A stretch of DNA of 64,000 bases from Sclerodactyla briareus (lineage: Eukaryota; Echinodermata; Holothuroidea; Dendrochirotida; Sclerodactylidae), in the NCBI GenBank assembly GCA_026419785.1, contig JAODTK010005803.1, positions 1 to 64,000 of the forward strand, read 5' to 3'. The stretch's first letter is position 1; each line of letters opens with the position of its first letter. The position numbers and the translations under genes are program-made. Shown one piece after another: positions 1-12,400 of this stretch. A model generated the notes under the pieces. The model searched no databases. It was given only the letters and a program-made list of their open reading frames with translations, and was not told the DNA's origin.

Positions 1-1139
1 ATGCGCTTGTGTCTTTCCCGTGGACGAGAGAAATTAACCACTTTTTCGCCTCGCCCAAACTTCCCAACAGGCCATTGATCGTTTGACGGACCTGAACATT
101 CTGACTTCAAAGGCCAGTTCAAGATCAGATCCTCCGCCGTCCCCACTCTGTGGTCGGGTGGCAAGAGTAGGTCTCAAGTTTGCCTCTTCGCTGCTCCTTA
201 TGCGGAAATTTTGAAGTCGGTCCTTTCCAGTGAACCCGATGGAGCTGGGTATTTTCTCATTGAACTTCGGTGCTTTTCATCTCCCGTGGGCCTTAAGCGC
301 GACTAACGTTTGACCACCTGGCTCGTGTCTCCATCCGTACTGTCCGGGAGCGCCGAAAAACCGTCATTGAGGCGGTCCCGTGGGTGTCCCAGTCCCTCAA
401 GTCGGCCATCAAAGGAGCTCCCATTCTAGACGAAGACCTTTCAGGGAGAAGTTTGGGGATTGCCCTCCATAGGAAGTCAGCAAGGTGGCCCTAAAAAAGC
501 TGGCCTCTGCGGGCGTCAGCCGTCCAAAAGAGGTCAGTCTGCAACCGCTCCCGTTCCTGGTTCCGACACAGATTCTCATCGGTACTCATGATCCTCCATA
601 TCGACAGAATCTCGTTCCTGATGGTCATCCTACATTCACTCTCCGGTTTCTCAGCCATCAATGTGACCAACAGAGCCTTCCGGCTACAATAGTTCCTGGG
701 GTTGGAAATGGTCCAACCGGAACGGCCCTACCCGTGGGAATGGGGGGGGGGGCACTTACCCCCATGGATTCCATTCTACCACTACTGCTTCGCTCTAACC
801 GGTAGCAGGGAGACTTCCAATGTATTGTCACAGGCCTCTGATAAACCATATCACTGTTTGACTGGCATTCATCTTGCCTATGCTTGGGTGCTCGCGACCC
901 CAGCGCTTACTCCGCCTCTCGCAGAGGTTCATGGCCTTGATATTATATGAAAATGGAGATTCCTCGCTATGAATATTTGCTGCGCAATCCCCCAGTATGG
1001 AAGGGGGATGGAGGCGGGGGGGGTGGATGGTGGAGGTTATGAAACAGCACCACTTCAACACAGCCCGTAGGCTTCTGGCCTATGTGATTCAGGGTTCCGA
1101 ATAACATCGCCCACAAAATGATAAGAGCTCGTTGGTACT
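1..1139. other. Unassigned sequence upstream of a LINE 3' end
   Basis: No recognisable product. Several overlapping short open stretches exist on both strands, for example 485-805 (+), and a nine-base or longer G run lies near 740. Because the sequence directly downstream is the C-terminus of a LINE ORF2, part of this stretch may be the body of that element, but I see no reverse transcriptase or endonuclease motif to prove it. Confidence 0.3.
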
Positions 1140-1361
1140 ACTCTCTATAGACCTGCCCTCCAGGTCTCTCCAAGCAACAGCTAAAGTCAACGGTTCGCTC
1201 ATCCACCAAGTTTTATAACGGTGACGTTCATTCGCCTCTCTGCGCCGCCCTTGTGGAATCCCCCCTGATTCCTGTCCCGTCTGGCTCCGACTTTAACTAC
1301 TTCCAAGTCTCGTCCTAACGTCTTAAAAACGTTTCTCTTCACTCAACCATTTTCTGTCTGA
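1140..1361 (+). pseudogene. LINE ORF2 C-terminal remnant
   Basis: Broken C-terminus of a non-LTR retrotransposon ORF2, the part downstream of the reverse transcriptase. In one frame, around 1164-1225, I read a basic stretch with SKQQLKSTVRSSTKFYNGD. A shifted frame then gives SAPPLWNPP (around 1238-1264), and another gives LAPTLTTSKSRPNVLKTFLF before a TGA at 1359-1361. The order 'AP-LWN-LP, then LAPTLTTFKSRLKTFLF' is the usual ending of many CR1/L2-type LINE proteins. The frame changes at least twice, so it is either a decayed copy or one hit by read errors. The motif order makes the assignment fairly firm; the clade is not settled. Confidence 0.65.
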
Positions 1362-1522
1362 CCGTTCTCCTGTTATGTCTGCGTTGTGTGTTTTCTCTCC
1401 CTGTTTTGTATCTCTTATTCCTTTCTTTTTCCCTGCTCTATGTTCCTTTTGGCTCTGTAGAGCGGCCTAGAGGCTTTTTTGCAATCAGGCGCTATCAAGT
1501 CCTCATTATTATTATCATTAAA
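1140..1522 (+). mobile_element. 3' end of a non-LTR retrotransposon (LINE)
   Basis: The ORF2 C-terminal remnant is followed by about 160 bases of pyrimidine-rich 3' UTR and a tail with GGCGCTATCAAGTCCTC and then ATT repeats (about 1505-1522). A short 'GCGCTAT-AAG' block running into an ATT microsatellite is a common terminus of LINEs and the SINEs that share their tails. The 5' limit is unknown and no target-site duplication was identified. Confidence 0.6.
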
Positions 1523-2900
1523 ATTACCTGGCTGCGATTCCAGATGTGAGTCTCGACTCTCGAGTCCAAACCTACGTCCCCGTGCAACTCCTGGGGCGGA
1601 GGGGGGGGGGGGAACCTCCACTTCCGCTACTCGAATATCAGATTTGTTTGATTTTCCGAATGGGACTACTACCAAATGGGTGGAATCAGAAGCCGCAGTG
1701 ATAGATGTTGAAATTATAACATTCAGGACAGATCGCCTAGATTGTGTACACCAGTGCCTCACTTAAGGGGCCTGCACGTTCCTAATCCCAAGTAGTTCCC
1801 ACTTCCCAACCCCAGCAAGGGAAAACAATCGAGTCGTTACGATACCGAAAACGAGCACTTGGTGTGAATGTGTCATTAAATGTGAAAGCCTATAAAGCTT
1901 GTGATCAGCTTTGTTTTCGTCATCCTCATTTTTGCCGACGAAAAAAAAAAACGGTCTTTTGAATCCAAGATGGCCCGCCTTGGAGTTTTGTTGATGATAG
2001 TGGTTATCATCGGATCGGCGTATTAAAAAAATAATAATTCGCCACCAACATGATGTCCGTATGTGCTATATTAATAAGGTTATGACCATTTCGCCAAAAA
2101 ATGGCGGCCCATTTCGAAATTCCAAAATGGCCGCCATAACACTTCCAAAAAAAAATGGACCCTCCATTTTTTGGATTCAGCATATCCGACATAGCCATAA
2201 TATGCAATAAGATCAAATTAGGCAAGCCAACTCAGATCGCCCCATTGTGGACACAAGTACCCCCACTATAATAGCTACCCATGTGCACCTGGATGTTTGA
2301 TATTGGTGTTAGGGATTGAGGGTGGTGTCCAGGGATTATGATTGGCGTTTGAAGGTTACCCGTAGGTTTAGATCTTTGTAACAATGAATTCGGGATAACA
2401 TCTTGTAATGGAATCTAACCCTACCCCTAGGGCCAACTCTCTAAACAACAGTTAATAACTAAATCTGACACTCCAGGTAACACATTGGGTAAACATTTCT
2501 GTATGCAAATAATCTGTTTTTTGTCTTGCCTAATAACTTTCTTGGGTTGTAGTCAGGTTTCTCTGGAACTGTATAGCCAATTCTGATGGAATTTTGATGT
2601 AGTATCGGGGTGGGTGAACACGTCTGACCAGAATTTGGGTGGCAAACGTCACTATTTATTGGGATTAGCCATTCTTGTCATCGCTGATGAATTCAGGAAG
2701 AGCATAGAGTCCCACTATGGCGTGTGTGTGGGTGCGTGGCGTGTGTCTGTGTGTGTGTGTGTGTGTCGTTTCCTCGTTGCAGGTTTTCTCACAACCCGTG
2801 AGGCTGACTTTGACGAACTTCTGTGTGGGGCACTTGGTGGGGTGTACACGATCTGATTAGATTTGCAGCAAGTCACTCATTAGTTGGGTAATTAGCTCAT
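1523..2900. other. No gene seen; low-complexity patches
   Basis: Contains a G run near 1604-1614, an AT-rich stretch with two related blocks around the word AAAATGGCGGCC or AAAATGGCCGCC (2094-2140), and a TG-rich tract (about 2723-2766). I see no coding motif. Confidence 0.5.
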
Positions 2901-2919
2901 CTTATGTAAATTAATTGTT

Positions 2920-3330
2920 TAAGCTCGGTAGCAAGATTACGCAAAACCGGTTATTATGCTACAGTGATGTACTCTGGCATGTAGGAAACCTGATGACAGG
3001 TAGCTGACTGAATCGATTTTTCAGCCCAACTTAGGCTAATTACGTTGTCTAATTTGCAAATAAGTTTAATGCGATTTTGTTAAGTTCGCGTCGGAATCTC
3101 ACGACAACTTGGTGGAAGTGGTCTGACATGGTTCCCGAGAAATTTAAAAGTAAAGTCGGGTCACTGGAGGGTCATTTAATGTGTTTAATTTGCATATTTA
3201 TCCATTTTTAAAGTTCGTTGGATTTCAACACAAAACTTGGTAGAATGGTGATCCACCCCCTTTGATCCTGGTCATTTTGAAGGTACCGATTGGGCAGTAT
3301 AGGTCATGTGTGCCTACTTTGCATAATATG
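2920..3330. repeat. Dispersed repeat family C, copy 1
   Basis: Begins near GCTCGGTAGCAAGATTACGC and goes on with TTTGCATA-type words and 'AACTTGGTGGA' blocks. It matches the sequence at about 4205-4600 (GCTCGTTAGCCAGATTACGC, then AAACTTGGTGGGTATGG) in the same orientation, and weaker copies at 12790-13130 and 16840-16950. Function unknown. Confidence 0.5.
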
Positions 3331-4204
3331 TTCCAATTTCCACTTGTAAGAATTTAGCCAACTCATAGTATGAATCCGTGTAACATTTTCTGGATCTGGT
3401 GTTTGATGTTCATGATAGTGATTGACATTCCAGCATTAATAGCTTCTGTTAGAATAAGCGCTGAGGGACGAGTTAACCATAGCTCCTGGGACAAATGGCT
3501 GTTATAAGCTCCCACATCAACCCCATCTTCCACTCCATCCAATTTGATTAGGTTGATTCCTACTGATTACTGTAAAACATTTTTTCTTTCCCTTTTTCTT
3601 TCCTCTCTTCATCTCTTTTTGCCTGGACGAGGCACATGCCGGAGGTTCTTAAAGTATATGTGGGACAAAAGATCTTTGCCTGCTGCATGGGATAGTTTGT
3701 TGGTTTGTGTGGGGGAGAGCGGACTAGGGTGTATGCTGCCTGGCGGGGGGGGGGGGGGGGGGGAAAAGGCATGTTCTGCTGCTTGGAAATAAAAGTCAAA
3801 TGAATTATGAAGGGAATGATTTTAAACGGCAAAAAAGCCCGGGCCGCTAAGGGAATATTAGAACATTTTCAAGTTGGATTTTGGGTCAAGACTTGAGTTG
3901 ACTGAGCGACACTCCTCTATTCACATTTTTTGGGGGGGGTATTTATGGAGAGAGTAATTGGGGGGGGGGGCAATGCAGAAGAAGAACAATAAGGGACCTT
4001 TGTATAAGAATCAAACTTATTATTTATATAGTTATTAGTATTGTACAAAAAGTTATTTCAGAATTGCAGGAATTTTTAATGTGTTGAATGTGAAAATAGT
4101 GATGTTCGTTTGACTGTTCTAATGAACTAGTTGGTTGGTTGTGGTAGTGAATAATAAAGCACCACCGATCGCTCACGCAGTGAGACCCTCTTTTGGCGAT
4201 CGCC
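3331..4204. other. No gene seen; long G run
   Basis: An uninterrupted G run of about 19 bases lies at 3744-3762, with shorter ones near 3931 and 3960. The short open stretches over the G run on both strands code only for glycine or proline runs and are not supported as genes. Confidence 0.5.
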
Positions 4205-4600
4205 TTGTATATATTGTTTAGAGGCTCGTTAGCCAGATTACGCAAGAACCGTACGTGCTATGGTGGACTTGGTTTTGGACATAGGTGCAGGATATTAAGT
4301 AGATGAACTGATGAGAATTTCAGCATAAATATCTAATAAGTTTGTTTATTTTGCATACTTTATGCACAATTTCATCGTTGGTTTGGACTATGACTAAATC
4401 CAGTCCCGAAACTTTTTAACAAAGATTGGAGGTCGATAGAGTCATCATGAGTCTACTTATCCGCATAATTTTAGCAAAAATTGGAAGTAGGGGTTGGATT
4501 TTCAATTCATGAAACTTGGTGGGTATGGATTACCCTTCGGTCCCAATTTTTTTTTTCATGGATTCAGGTCACGAGTCATTCAACATATCTAAGTTGCCGG
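4205..4600. repeat. Dispersed repeat family C, copy 2
   Basis: Related to 2920-3330 in the same orientation, about 1.29 kb downstream. Both share the 'GCTCG-TAGC-AGATTACGCAA-ACCG' start, a TTTGCATA region and an 'AACTTGGTGG' block. Nothing coding is visible. Confidence 0.5.
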
Positions 4601-6235
4601 TATGTTTGTCGGGTTGGTGTTGTAAAGGACTGCAATACTGAGTGACCTATTCTAACCACCATAACGTTCACAGCGTCCGTCGTACAACGCTATAATAAGG
4701 GCAACCATGAATTTGGGCCTAACGAAGTGTCACAGACTTTTAGAAGACTTAATTTCTTAACATATTTTCTTATATAAACTTGGCCTTGGTGCATATGAGG
4801 TGCTGAAGTAACTATCATTGGCCACATCGCGGATAGTCACAGGAACTAAGAAACAAACAATCCATTCCAATTAAAGTCCCGTAATTATATGCTCCCTTGT
4901 TGAGCATTCTAAAGTGGAATACTATTCAAAGCATTTGTTTGGTTTTGAGCTACAGCACCACTGGTGCTCTTTTTCACGTTATATGCCTCGTGTTTATGCT
5001 CCCCCTAAGTGTTTCAGCTAACTAGGAAATCCTCATTTATCGGGTATTGTAGAGTTCATTTTCAAATCGGGGTCTGAATGAACCGGCGACTTTTTTTCTA
5101 GAGTGACAGGAAGGGTGAGAATTCCTGCTCCTGGGATCGCCAGTTAACGTCCCCCACACCGACCGACGGGAGTGTACTTCACTCGTGGCAGTAGCCCCGT
5201 TGAAACAGGCGTTTGACTTTGTCACCTATATGTGCCTAAATGCCCCTTTAACCAATCGGTGATCTGCCTAAACAACGCCTGTGCGACTTCGGCTCGCTGC
5301 GAGCCTGAGTCCTAGACGGGTGCGACGTCACCGTTGATTGCGCAATCGCTTCATCTCTTTCATACTAATTAACGGGAAACGTAACGTTGCTGGCAATTAC
5401 TCTAAATGGATCTGATCTGGAATCGTTTAAACCACCTCATCTAGTGTTCGGCACCACGTACAGAGGCGTATGCAGGACCTCTCCATATTTTTTTTATATT
5501 TTTAATGAAAGAATATGTCATCAGTGATGTCAAACTATAATACAAAGATCTACGGCAAGTTTCAATTTACGTAACAGTTGAGCTAGGATTGAACCCAACC
5601 ACACCCTTCATTTTTAGTTTTAGCCACGTGAATAATGTTACACACCCGTTGTGACAATGTTGAAGATGATTCTCATTCTCCCCATGATTGATGATTCTTA
5701 TTTCTCCTATTCTTCGTCCGGCTTGCGCGAATAGAGAAGGAAAAAAATAAGAAGCAGGGGTTAGCAACGTGAACTGTATACCCAAATAATCCAACCTGAT
5801 GCTTCACAAGAAATGGTGTTTCCTTCGTACACTTCAATGAATTTAGGCAACTTTTTATCGAGTTCTCGATCTTAATTGATTTGCACTGCTCGGATATGCC
5901 TGTGACGTGAGTTCGCCCTTACCCCTGTTTTTATTTTTTCATTTTTTTATGTCACCTGACTGTAACTGTCCTGACTATATTGCGCCGCGGGGGGGGGGGT
6001 ATATAAAAACGTGCCTCTAGCGGGCATCATCGTCGGGCTGATGTGGCATCGTATAATTTTTTCACTGTTTTTGGTCCAGCGAGGGGGGTTTGGGGTTGGT
6101 GCTGGTGGGGGCTGGTCGGGTGGGAGGAGGGGGCTGGTGCTAAATCGTTAGCCCCTATTTCTTCGATCGACATGATTCATTTGCGTATTGACTCACAATA
6201 TCCTACGTCTCTTTTTCACGTTTTCGGTTTCTCTC

Positions 6236-6360
6236 GTATTTTCCACACCCCCCTCTCTTTTCACTTCCTCTTCCCCTTCTCCCTTTCTCTCTCCCTCCTT
6301 CCTCACCTCTCTTTCCTCTCTCTCCTTCTTTTCCTCTTCTCCCCTCCCCTTTTTGATTCC
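6236..6360. repeat. Polypyrimidine (TTCCTC)-rich tract
   Basis: Almost pure C/T on the + strand over about 120 bases. The open frames across it (6043-6453 and 6188-6376 +, 6193-6402 -) encode only Ser/Leu/Phe or Glu/Arg/Lys runs and are composition artefacts. A shortened version recurs at 8240-8350 in the second tandem unit. Confidence 0.75.
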
Positions 6361-6537
6361 CTTGACGAAGTCATAGAAATCTATGTAGTCACACTTGTGC
6401 ATGTGTGGGTATATGTGTGCGTGTGTGACGTCCCAGCGTGTAACACTGTATAACTTGATCTCGGTCTGCTAGTCAGGCTCATACTTTGGTATGTAGGTTC
6501 CCCATGCCGAGTCATGACCCCCTACTGTTTTTGGGTC

Positions 6538-6570
6538 AGGTCAGAGGTCATCTGAGGTCACCAGAGGTCA
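6538..6570 (+). promoter_or_regulatory. Cluster of four AGGTCA half-sites (DR1-DR4-DR4)
   Basis: Perfect AGGTCA hexamers lie at 6538-6543, 6545-6550, 6555-6560 and 6565-6570. The spacings are 1, 4 and 4 bases. AGGTCA direct repeats with 1-base (DR1) and 4-base (DR4) spacing are the classical sites for RXR-type nuclear receptor dimers. Whether these function in the genome is inference; they are part of a repeat family and could be incidental. Confidence 0.4.
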
Positions 6571-6628
6571 AGAAGTCCGAAAAAACACTTTGTAAACACT
6601 ATAAGTCCAGAATATTTGGTCCGGTCGA

Positions 6629-8635
6629 GTTTTAAAGACTGCAATCGTGTGACCTTTCTAACCACATAGAACGTTCAACAGCTCCTCGCTACAAACGCTA
6701 ATAGAAGGGCAACACCAGTGGAATTTGGGCTCCCGAAGTGTCACGACTTTTCGAAGACTTATTATTACCATTTCTTAGTACTTGGATTGGTGCTATGAGG
6801 TGCTGATATAACATCATTGGCCCACATCGATGATAGGTCAAGGAACTAAGAAACAAACAGCATCACATGAAAAATCCCGTAAGTTATAATGCTCCTTGTG
6901 ATCATTCTAAAGTGGAATACTATGATCATTTGTTTGGGTTTGACTACAGGCACCACTGGTCTCTTGTCACATATTGGGCCCCCTCGTGTTATGCTCCCTC
7001 CCGAAGGTGCTTCAACTTACTAGAAATCCACTCAGTTTAGTCGGAATTGTAGAGGGTCCAATTTTCAAGTCGGGTGTCGAAGGACACCGGCGAAACATTT
7101 TTTCGAAAGAGTGTACGAGGCAGGGGGTGAGAATCCCTGCTCCTGGGATCGCCAGTTAACGTCCACCCCGCCAGACGGGAGTGTAGCTCACCTCGTTGCA
7201 GTAGCCCTTGAAACGGCGTTTGACTTGTTCACCTATATGTGCATCGAAATGACCCTTTAACCAATCGGTGATCTGCCTAAACAAACGCCTGTGCGGATTT
7301 CTCCGCTGTCGAGCTGAGTCATAGACGGTGCGACGTCAACGGTTGATTGCGCAATCGGACTTCCTCTCTTTTACTAATTACGGGGTAAACGTAAACGTTG
7401 CTGGAAATTACTCTATTGATCTGATCTGGAATCGTTTAAACCCCTCCATCTATTTCGCACACGTTACAGAGGCGTAGCCCGGACCTCTCTCCATATTTTT
7501 TTTTATTTTATGACAGAAATATCAGCAAGTGATTTCAACAAAACTATAATACAAAGAATCTACGTACGGCAAGTTTCCAATTTTCGTAAACAGTTGGAGC
7601 TAGGATGAACCACCCCCTTCATTTTCGTTTAGCATGTTAATTAATGTACACACCCTTTGTGGACATGTGGAATATGAGTCTCATTCTCCCATATTGATGA
7701 TTCTTAATTTTCTCCTATTCTTCGCCCGGATTGCGCTATAGAGAGAAATAAGAGCAGGGTTGAGGAAGCAAACGTGAATGTTTGACCCAAATCCACTGAA
7801 TGCTAAACAAGAAATGTTGTCCTTGTAAACTTCAATGGAATTTAGGCAAAACTTTTTATTGAGAGTCTCGATCTTATACTGATTATGCACGCCTAGGATT
7901 ATGCCTTTGGACGAGTGGTTAGAACTTACCTGTTTGATTTTTTCATTTTTTTATGTCAACCGGATGTACTGTCTATGACTATATTGCGCAATGGGGGGGG
8001 GGGGGGGGTAATAACGGGCCATCTTAGCGGAGCTATAGTCGGCTGATGTGGATCGTATAATTTTCACTGGTTTGGCCAGCGAGGGGGTGGGGTTGGGGTT
8101 GGTGGGGGCTGGTCGGGTGGGAGGAGGGGGCATGGTGCTAAAATCGTGAGCACGAGCACATATATTCTTCCACATGATTAATTTGCGTATATGACTCACA
8201 ATAGCCGACGTTCTTCTTTGCTCTTTCAGTGTTCGGTTTCTCCTGTTTTTCCCAACACCACTCTCTTTCACTTCCTCTTCCCATTACTCCTTTCTTCTCC
8301 CTCCTTCATCTACTCTCTTTCCTCTTCTCCTTCTTTTCTTATCCCCTCCCCTTTTTGATTCCTTGACGAAGTCAGAGAAATCTATTCAGTCATGTCCGAG
8401 CTTGTGTGTGGAGGTGTGGTATGTGGTGTGTGTGTGAAGCCCAGCTTGTAAACACGATACTGATCTCCCTTCTGAGTAGGTCAGGCATCAACTTGGTATG
8501 TGGGTCCCCATGACGAGTACATTAACCCCTACTGTTTTTGGGCAGGCAGAGGTGTCATCTGAGGTCACAAGAGGTCAAGGCCGAAAAATTGTAAACCGAT
8601 AAGTCCAGGAATGGTTGGTCCGGTCGAGTTGAAAT
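6629..8635. repeat. Large tandem duplication, unit 2 (about 2.0 kb)
   Basis: Second unit of the direct duplication that begins at 4620. It keeps all the landmarks in order, including the G run (7992-8008), the pyrimidine tract, the 'CCTTGACGAAGTC-AGAAATCTAT' word (8362) and a degraded AGGTCA cluster (about 8541-8578). Differences from unit 1 are mostly one-base insertions and deletions. Confidence 0.8.
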
Positions 8636-9250
8636 TCGGTCTACAGCTTTCTTATGGGGAGTACCGGGAAACCCTATTGTTTTTGGTTCAGGTCGAGAGT
8701 TTGTGAATTTTGATCAGAAATTAAGAGTTGTGTGAAAAGTTCAATATTTCAGCCAATTTTGCTGAAACCGATACACCGTCCCAACCTGATGGATGAAGCT
8801 CATACTGGTATGTGTGTCCCCATGAGAGTACATGAGCCTATTGTTTTGGGTAAGGTCAGAGGTTAATCTGAGGTCCACAGAGGTTAAAGTCTGAAAACCT
8901 TGTTGGTTCGGTGTATAAACTTCTCTTATGGGCGAAGGTACAGGACCCTATTGTTTTTTGTTATAGGTCGGGGTTGAACTTTGGCCAAACCAGCAGAAAA
9001 AGAAAACTGTGGAAAAGTCAATATTTTGGCCAATTTTGGCTTGTAAACACGATAACTTGCTGACCCTCCGGCTGGATTTGAAACCACACTTGGTTATGTG
9101 TTCACCAGGATGAGGACTACATGAACCAGTGTTTTGGGGTCAGGTCAGAGGTCATTCGAGGTTGCCTATTTCACAAAGTCTGAAAACCTTGACATTGGTG
9201 TGTGTAGCTTTCTTACCAGGGTACAGGAACCTATTAGTTGGTTGGAAAGA
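8636..9250. repeat. AGGTCA-rich degenerate tandem monomers
   Basis: Monomers of very roughly 250-300 bases repeat a fixed order: GTATGTGTGTCCCCATGA, then 'GAGTACATGA-CCTATTGTTTT', then a group of AGGTCA-like hexamers, then 'AAAGTCTGAAAACCTTG', then 'TAGCTTTCTTATGGG'. Copies start near 8470, 8800 and 9090. The same monomers recur at 58640-59700. Confidence 0.7.
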
Positions 9251-9400
9251 TGAAATTTGCAGACGTTTCTATTGTCCATAATGAGCTGGTACAATCTACT
9301 CCTCCCATTTGTCCGTGTGTCCTGGCTATATGTGAACAGGAACATCAATGCATCACTAAGCTTTGGCTTTCCTGGTTATTTCCCCATTTGAAGGATTCTT
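9250..9400. repeat. Right-hand tail of the AGGTCA repeat family
   Basis: GAAATTTGCAGACG through 'CATCACTAAGCTTTGGCTT' and 'CTGGTTATTT' corresponds to GAAATTTGCAGATG through 'AATCACTCTAAGCCTTGGGC' at 59709-59840. So the monomers and this tail travel as one element. The open frame 9238-9462 across it is not supported as a gene. Confidence 0.55.
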
Positions 9401-12400
9401 ATTTTTCCGAACTCGTGCACGCGATCCCAAACAAGCCGCATTACGCCCGCGCAAAGCTATAGCATTTGCTTCGTTCATTTTTTGGCTTTAATTTTGCATC
9501 ATCTTCGGGATAATTAAATGAATAAAAGTTTTGAACGTCTTCTGTAAATATGTATTACCAAAATATGGGGCGTTCATATCAACGCGCGCGTGCAGTAATT
9601 ACTGACATTACGTCACCTGAATCGTACTGAGCATAATCCAATGTTCTGGGATTTGTCAAAAGAATTCCGCAGGCGATATGTTGGTAATATTGGACCGTAG
9701 TATATATGTCCACAATTTTACCTTTATTGTTCATCCTCGTCCCCATCCCCTTCATAGTACCATTTTTGTCACTTGTCATCCCCATACTACTCCATTGCTT
9801 TCAGGTCCATCGTCTTTCATTCTTGGTATTTCATCTCATTCCCATTCTAGTGACTACTGCCCATTGCTTCATTTCATTGATGGTCAGGGCACAGAGGTTC
9901 ATATGGGTTTAGATCAGGTACACATGCAATAATACCTAATTTTGTTCTATATTGTTTTTGCTCTTCGCTAATGGTACCTGTGTAAGACGTGCCCCGTAAA
10001 CAATACTAAAGGAGTTATAGCCCCTCTATTTCAGGTGAAAAAACGGCTCTTCATTATCGTTATGCTTAATAGCAAGGCTACTCGAGCAGCCACTTTTTAC
10101 CCGAGAAGGAGCGGGGGTGAAAGTGGTTGTCAGTGATGTGATGAACTGTGACGACACCGGGGTGGTTGAACCAGGGAATCCCCTGACCTCATGCATTGCA
10201 GGCGACAATACTGTCTGCCACCTCACCACTCTCGCCCGAGTTGAAACAAGTTCGAACTGGCTTATATCAAGAATATAACGTTGAGCAGCCTACTGTGTAT
10301 GACAGCCTATAATGAATGGTAATTGTCATCGTTTGCTTGCTGACACTTACACGGTGTGTGGACTTGTTGCGAATGGAGAGTATAACCAAATCTTGGGGAG
10401 TGCAGGTAGGTTAGGGACGGATTGTACAATACGGAAACTACCACGAAGAAGGAAGAAAGAAGTGCATTCAGCTTAGATATGTATTATAATTAGTATACTA
10501 ACGACGTGGCGGAGAGCTGGGACCTGGGGCAGCATACGCTAACAAAGGTAACTAGCTGTTATTGGCTTTCGCGGCTAGTCTTCACAATATCAGAAAGTAA
10601 ACCGTCAGTGTCACTTGCTGGCGGCGAGTAAGGGAACTTGCGGTTTCGAGAAGTTCTAAAAATTCCTGAAGATGCCCGAGTTGCCCACGGTACTGACGGT
10701 TCAGGTAGTTCAATGATTTAAAACTTTCTCCAATCTTGGGAATAAAAAGTCGGTACCAACTCGTTGCAAAGCGCCGGTGGTTTATTCTTTCCACAATGTC
10801 GCTCCAGAAAGGAAATCTTCTCTCACAGAATAATTTATAATGTCAAAGTGTGAAATTATTGTTGTGGCTTTCAATGGGGGAAAGCAAAGATTATTTGCAG
10901 GGTTGTGGCAGGGTACGACATCATTCATTATTGCATGATGGGATGCCTTTTCGGACTTGCGCGATATACACGCACGAACTTCGGAAGGCCTCAAACTCAA
11001 CACTGTAATGAAAAGCTGCATTAAAGTTGGGTTTGAACTCGCCTATTTTCACTAGCTATCATATTAGTGTAAAACTTATCTCATGCTGAAGTTGTCCTTT
11101 ATTCTTAACTGGTAGCGCTCACACGACCCCAGTAATGTCCCGGGCCGTCGTATTACGGCGTATCGTAATTCTACTGATCGAGCTTCGGATTTTAAAACGT
11201 GATTATGAATGACTCGTAGGCCCTGTATGCACATAGGAGATGGACCGTCGTTATTTGGAGGTGGGGTCAGAACCTCATTTTTATCCCCCAACCCCCCATG
11301 TGGGTGCTTTATGCTAGCCCCTTAGCTACAGGAATCAAGGTGTTGTTGAGCATCATAACACACAGTTGAAGTACCAACAAATCAGCGAGACAACAAAAAA
11401 TCTGTAAACACATCTAAATGAACTTAAGGTAGATGAGTGGACGCCCTAAAACCACTTTCCCAACCCAGGTGTTACAGGCACACACGGCAGCACGGTATGG
11501 GCGGAAGAGAAACAGGTATGCCGGTTGTCTGATCGATTTTTTTTAGAACAAAAGAAGTAGGCATCAATTTACTCTACAGCTGGCAGTTGGTGGTGGGTGG
11601 TGAATCTATGTAATCAATAAAGAACACACATGCAATAGTGTAACATCGCCTTGCTGATCCCAGGAAAGAAACCCCGCTGCTCGGCAGTCGGCTCGGGTCT
11701 ACTGTTCTGCCATTACCTAATGCAGAGGTGCTGATGACTATTTAAGCCGAGCACCACCACGGGTTGGCGCGCAACATACATACAAAACTTCGTCAGATAG
11801 CAGGAAAAAAGCACTTCCCAGTTTTCGTGAAACTTATGGTAGTAGAGCAACACCCCTAAAAATTATAAGAAGTTCAAACCTTTTTTATTCCGGGGAATAT
11901 ACTCAGAACATATTCAGTCTCATAGGCTCTTCTGGCGATAATTCACTTCTTTTACACCTAAATGTTCAGGTGATGGGTTCCTGGCTCTTACCATTCCACC
12001 TTTTTAGGTTTACATCACAGAGGATGTCATGGGGTTGCCCAGTGAGGCGGTTCTGATGGGGCCAGAAAAATATGTGAAAAATAAAGTGTGCCCAACTTTC
12101 ATGTAGTATCGATCCAGGGCTGGCGCAATACCACAGATTGCCGTATCGGATTTTTTTAAATGTTATCCGTTTTGCCAATGGAAATGCATCCAGATTTGAT
12201 TTTTCATGCAGATAAGGGAAAGGAACCTAAATTGGAATGAAAAAAAAAAGGATTTCACGTTAGCCAACATCAACATGTTGATTGGATTGGGGAGTGGTAT
12301 GATTCCTATTTAAAGCAGAGCGGCACCATAGATTACCGCGAAGCTTAAATAATACTCTAAAATTGATGCACGATGTATCTCTATTCTCATGTGATTAATT

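Larger units (their letters stand above)
4620..6628. repeat. Large tandem duplication, unit 1 (about 2.0 kb)
   Basis: First of two directly repeated units. Landmarks repeated in order about 2010 bases later include GGAACTAAGAAACAAACA (4842 and 6841), TGCTCCTGGGATCGCCAG (5126 and 7138), CCAATCGGTGATCTGCC (5253 and 7261), GATCTGGAATCGTTTAAAC (5414 and 7424), a G run near 5990 and 7992, and a TTCCTC-rich tract (6236-6360 and 8240-8350). It ends in the AGGTCA cluster at 6538-6570. No uninterrupted coding frame is common to the two units. Confidence 0.8.

Noticed and set aside
2920-4600. Direct repeats 1.3 kb apart considered as LTRs of a retrotransposon
   Set aside because: No TG...CA ends, primer-binding site or gag/pol motif between them, and further copies lie elsewhere without pairing.
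6193-6402. Glu/Arg/Lys-rich minus-strand ORF
   Set aside because: It is the complement of a TTCCTC tract and has only that composition.
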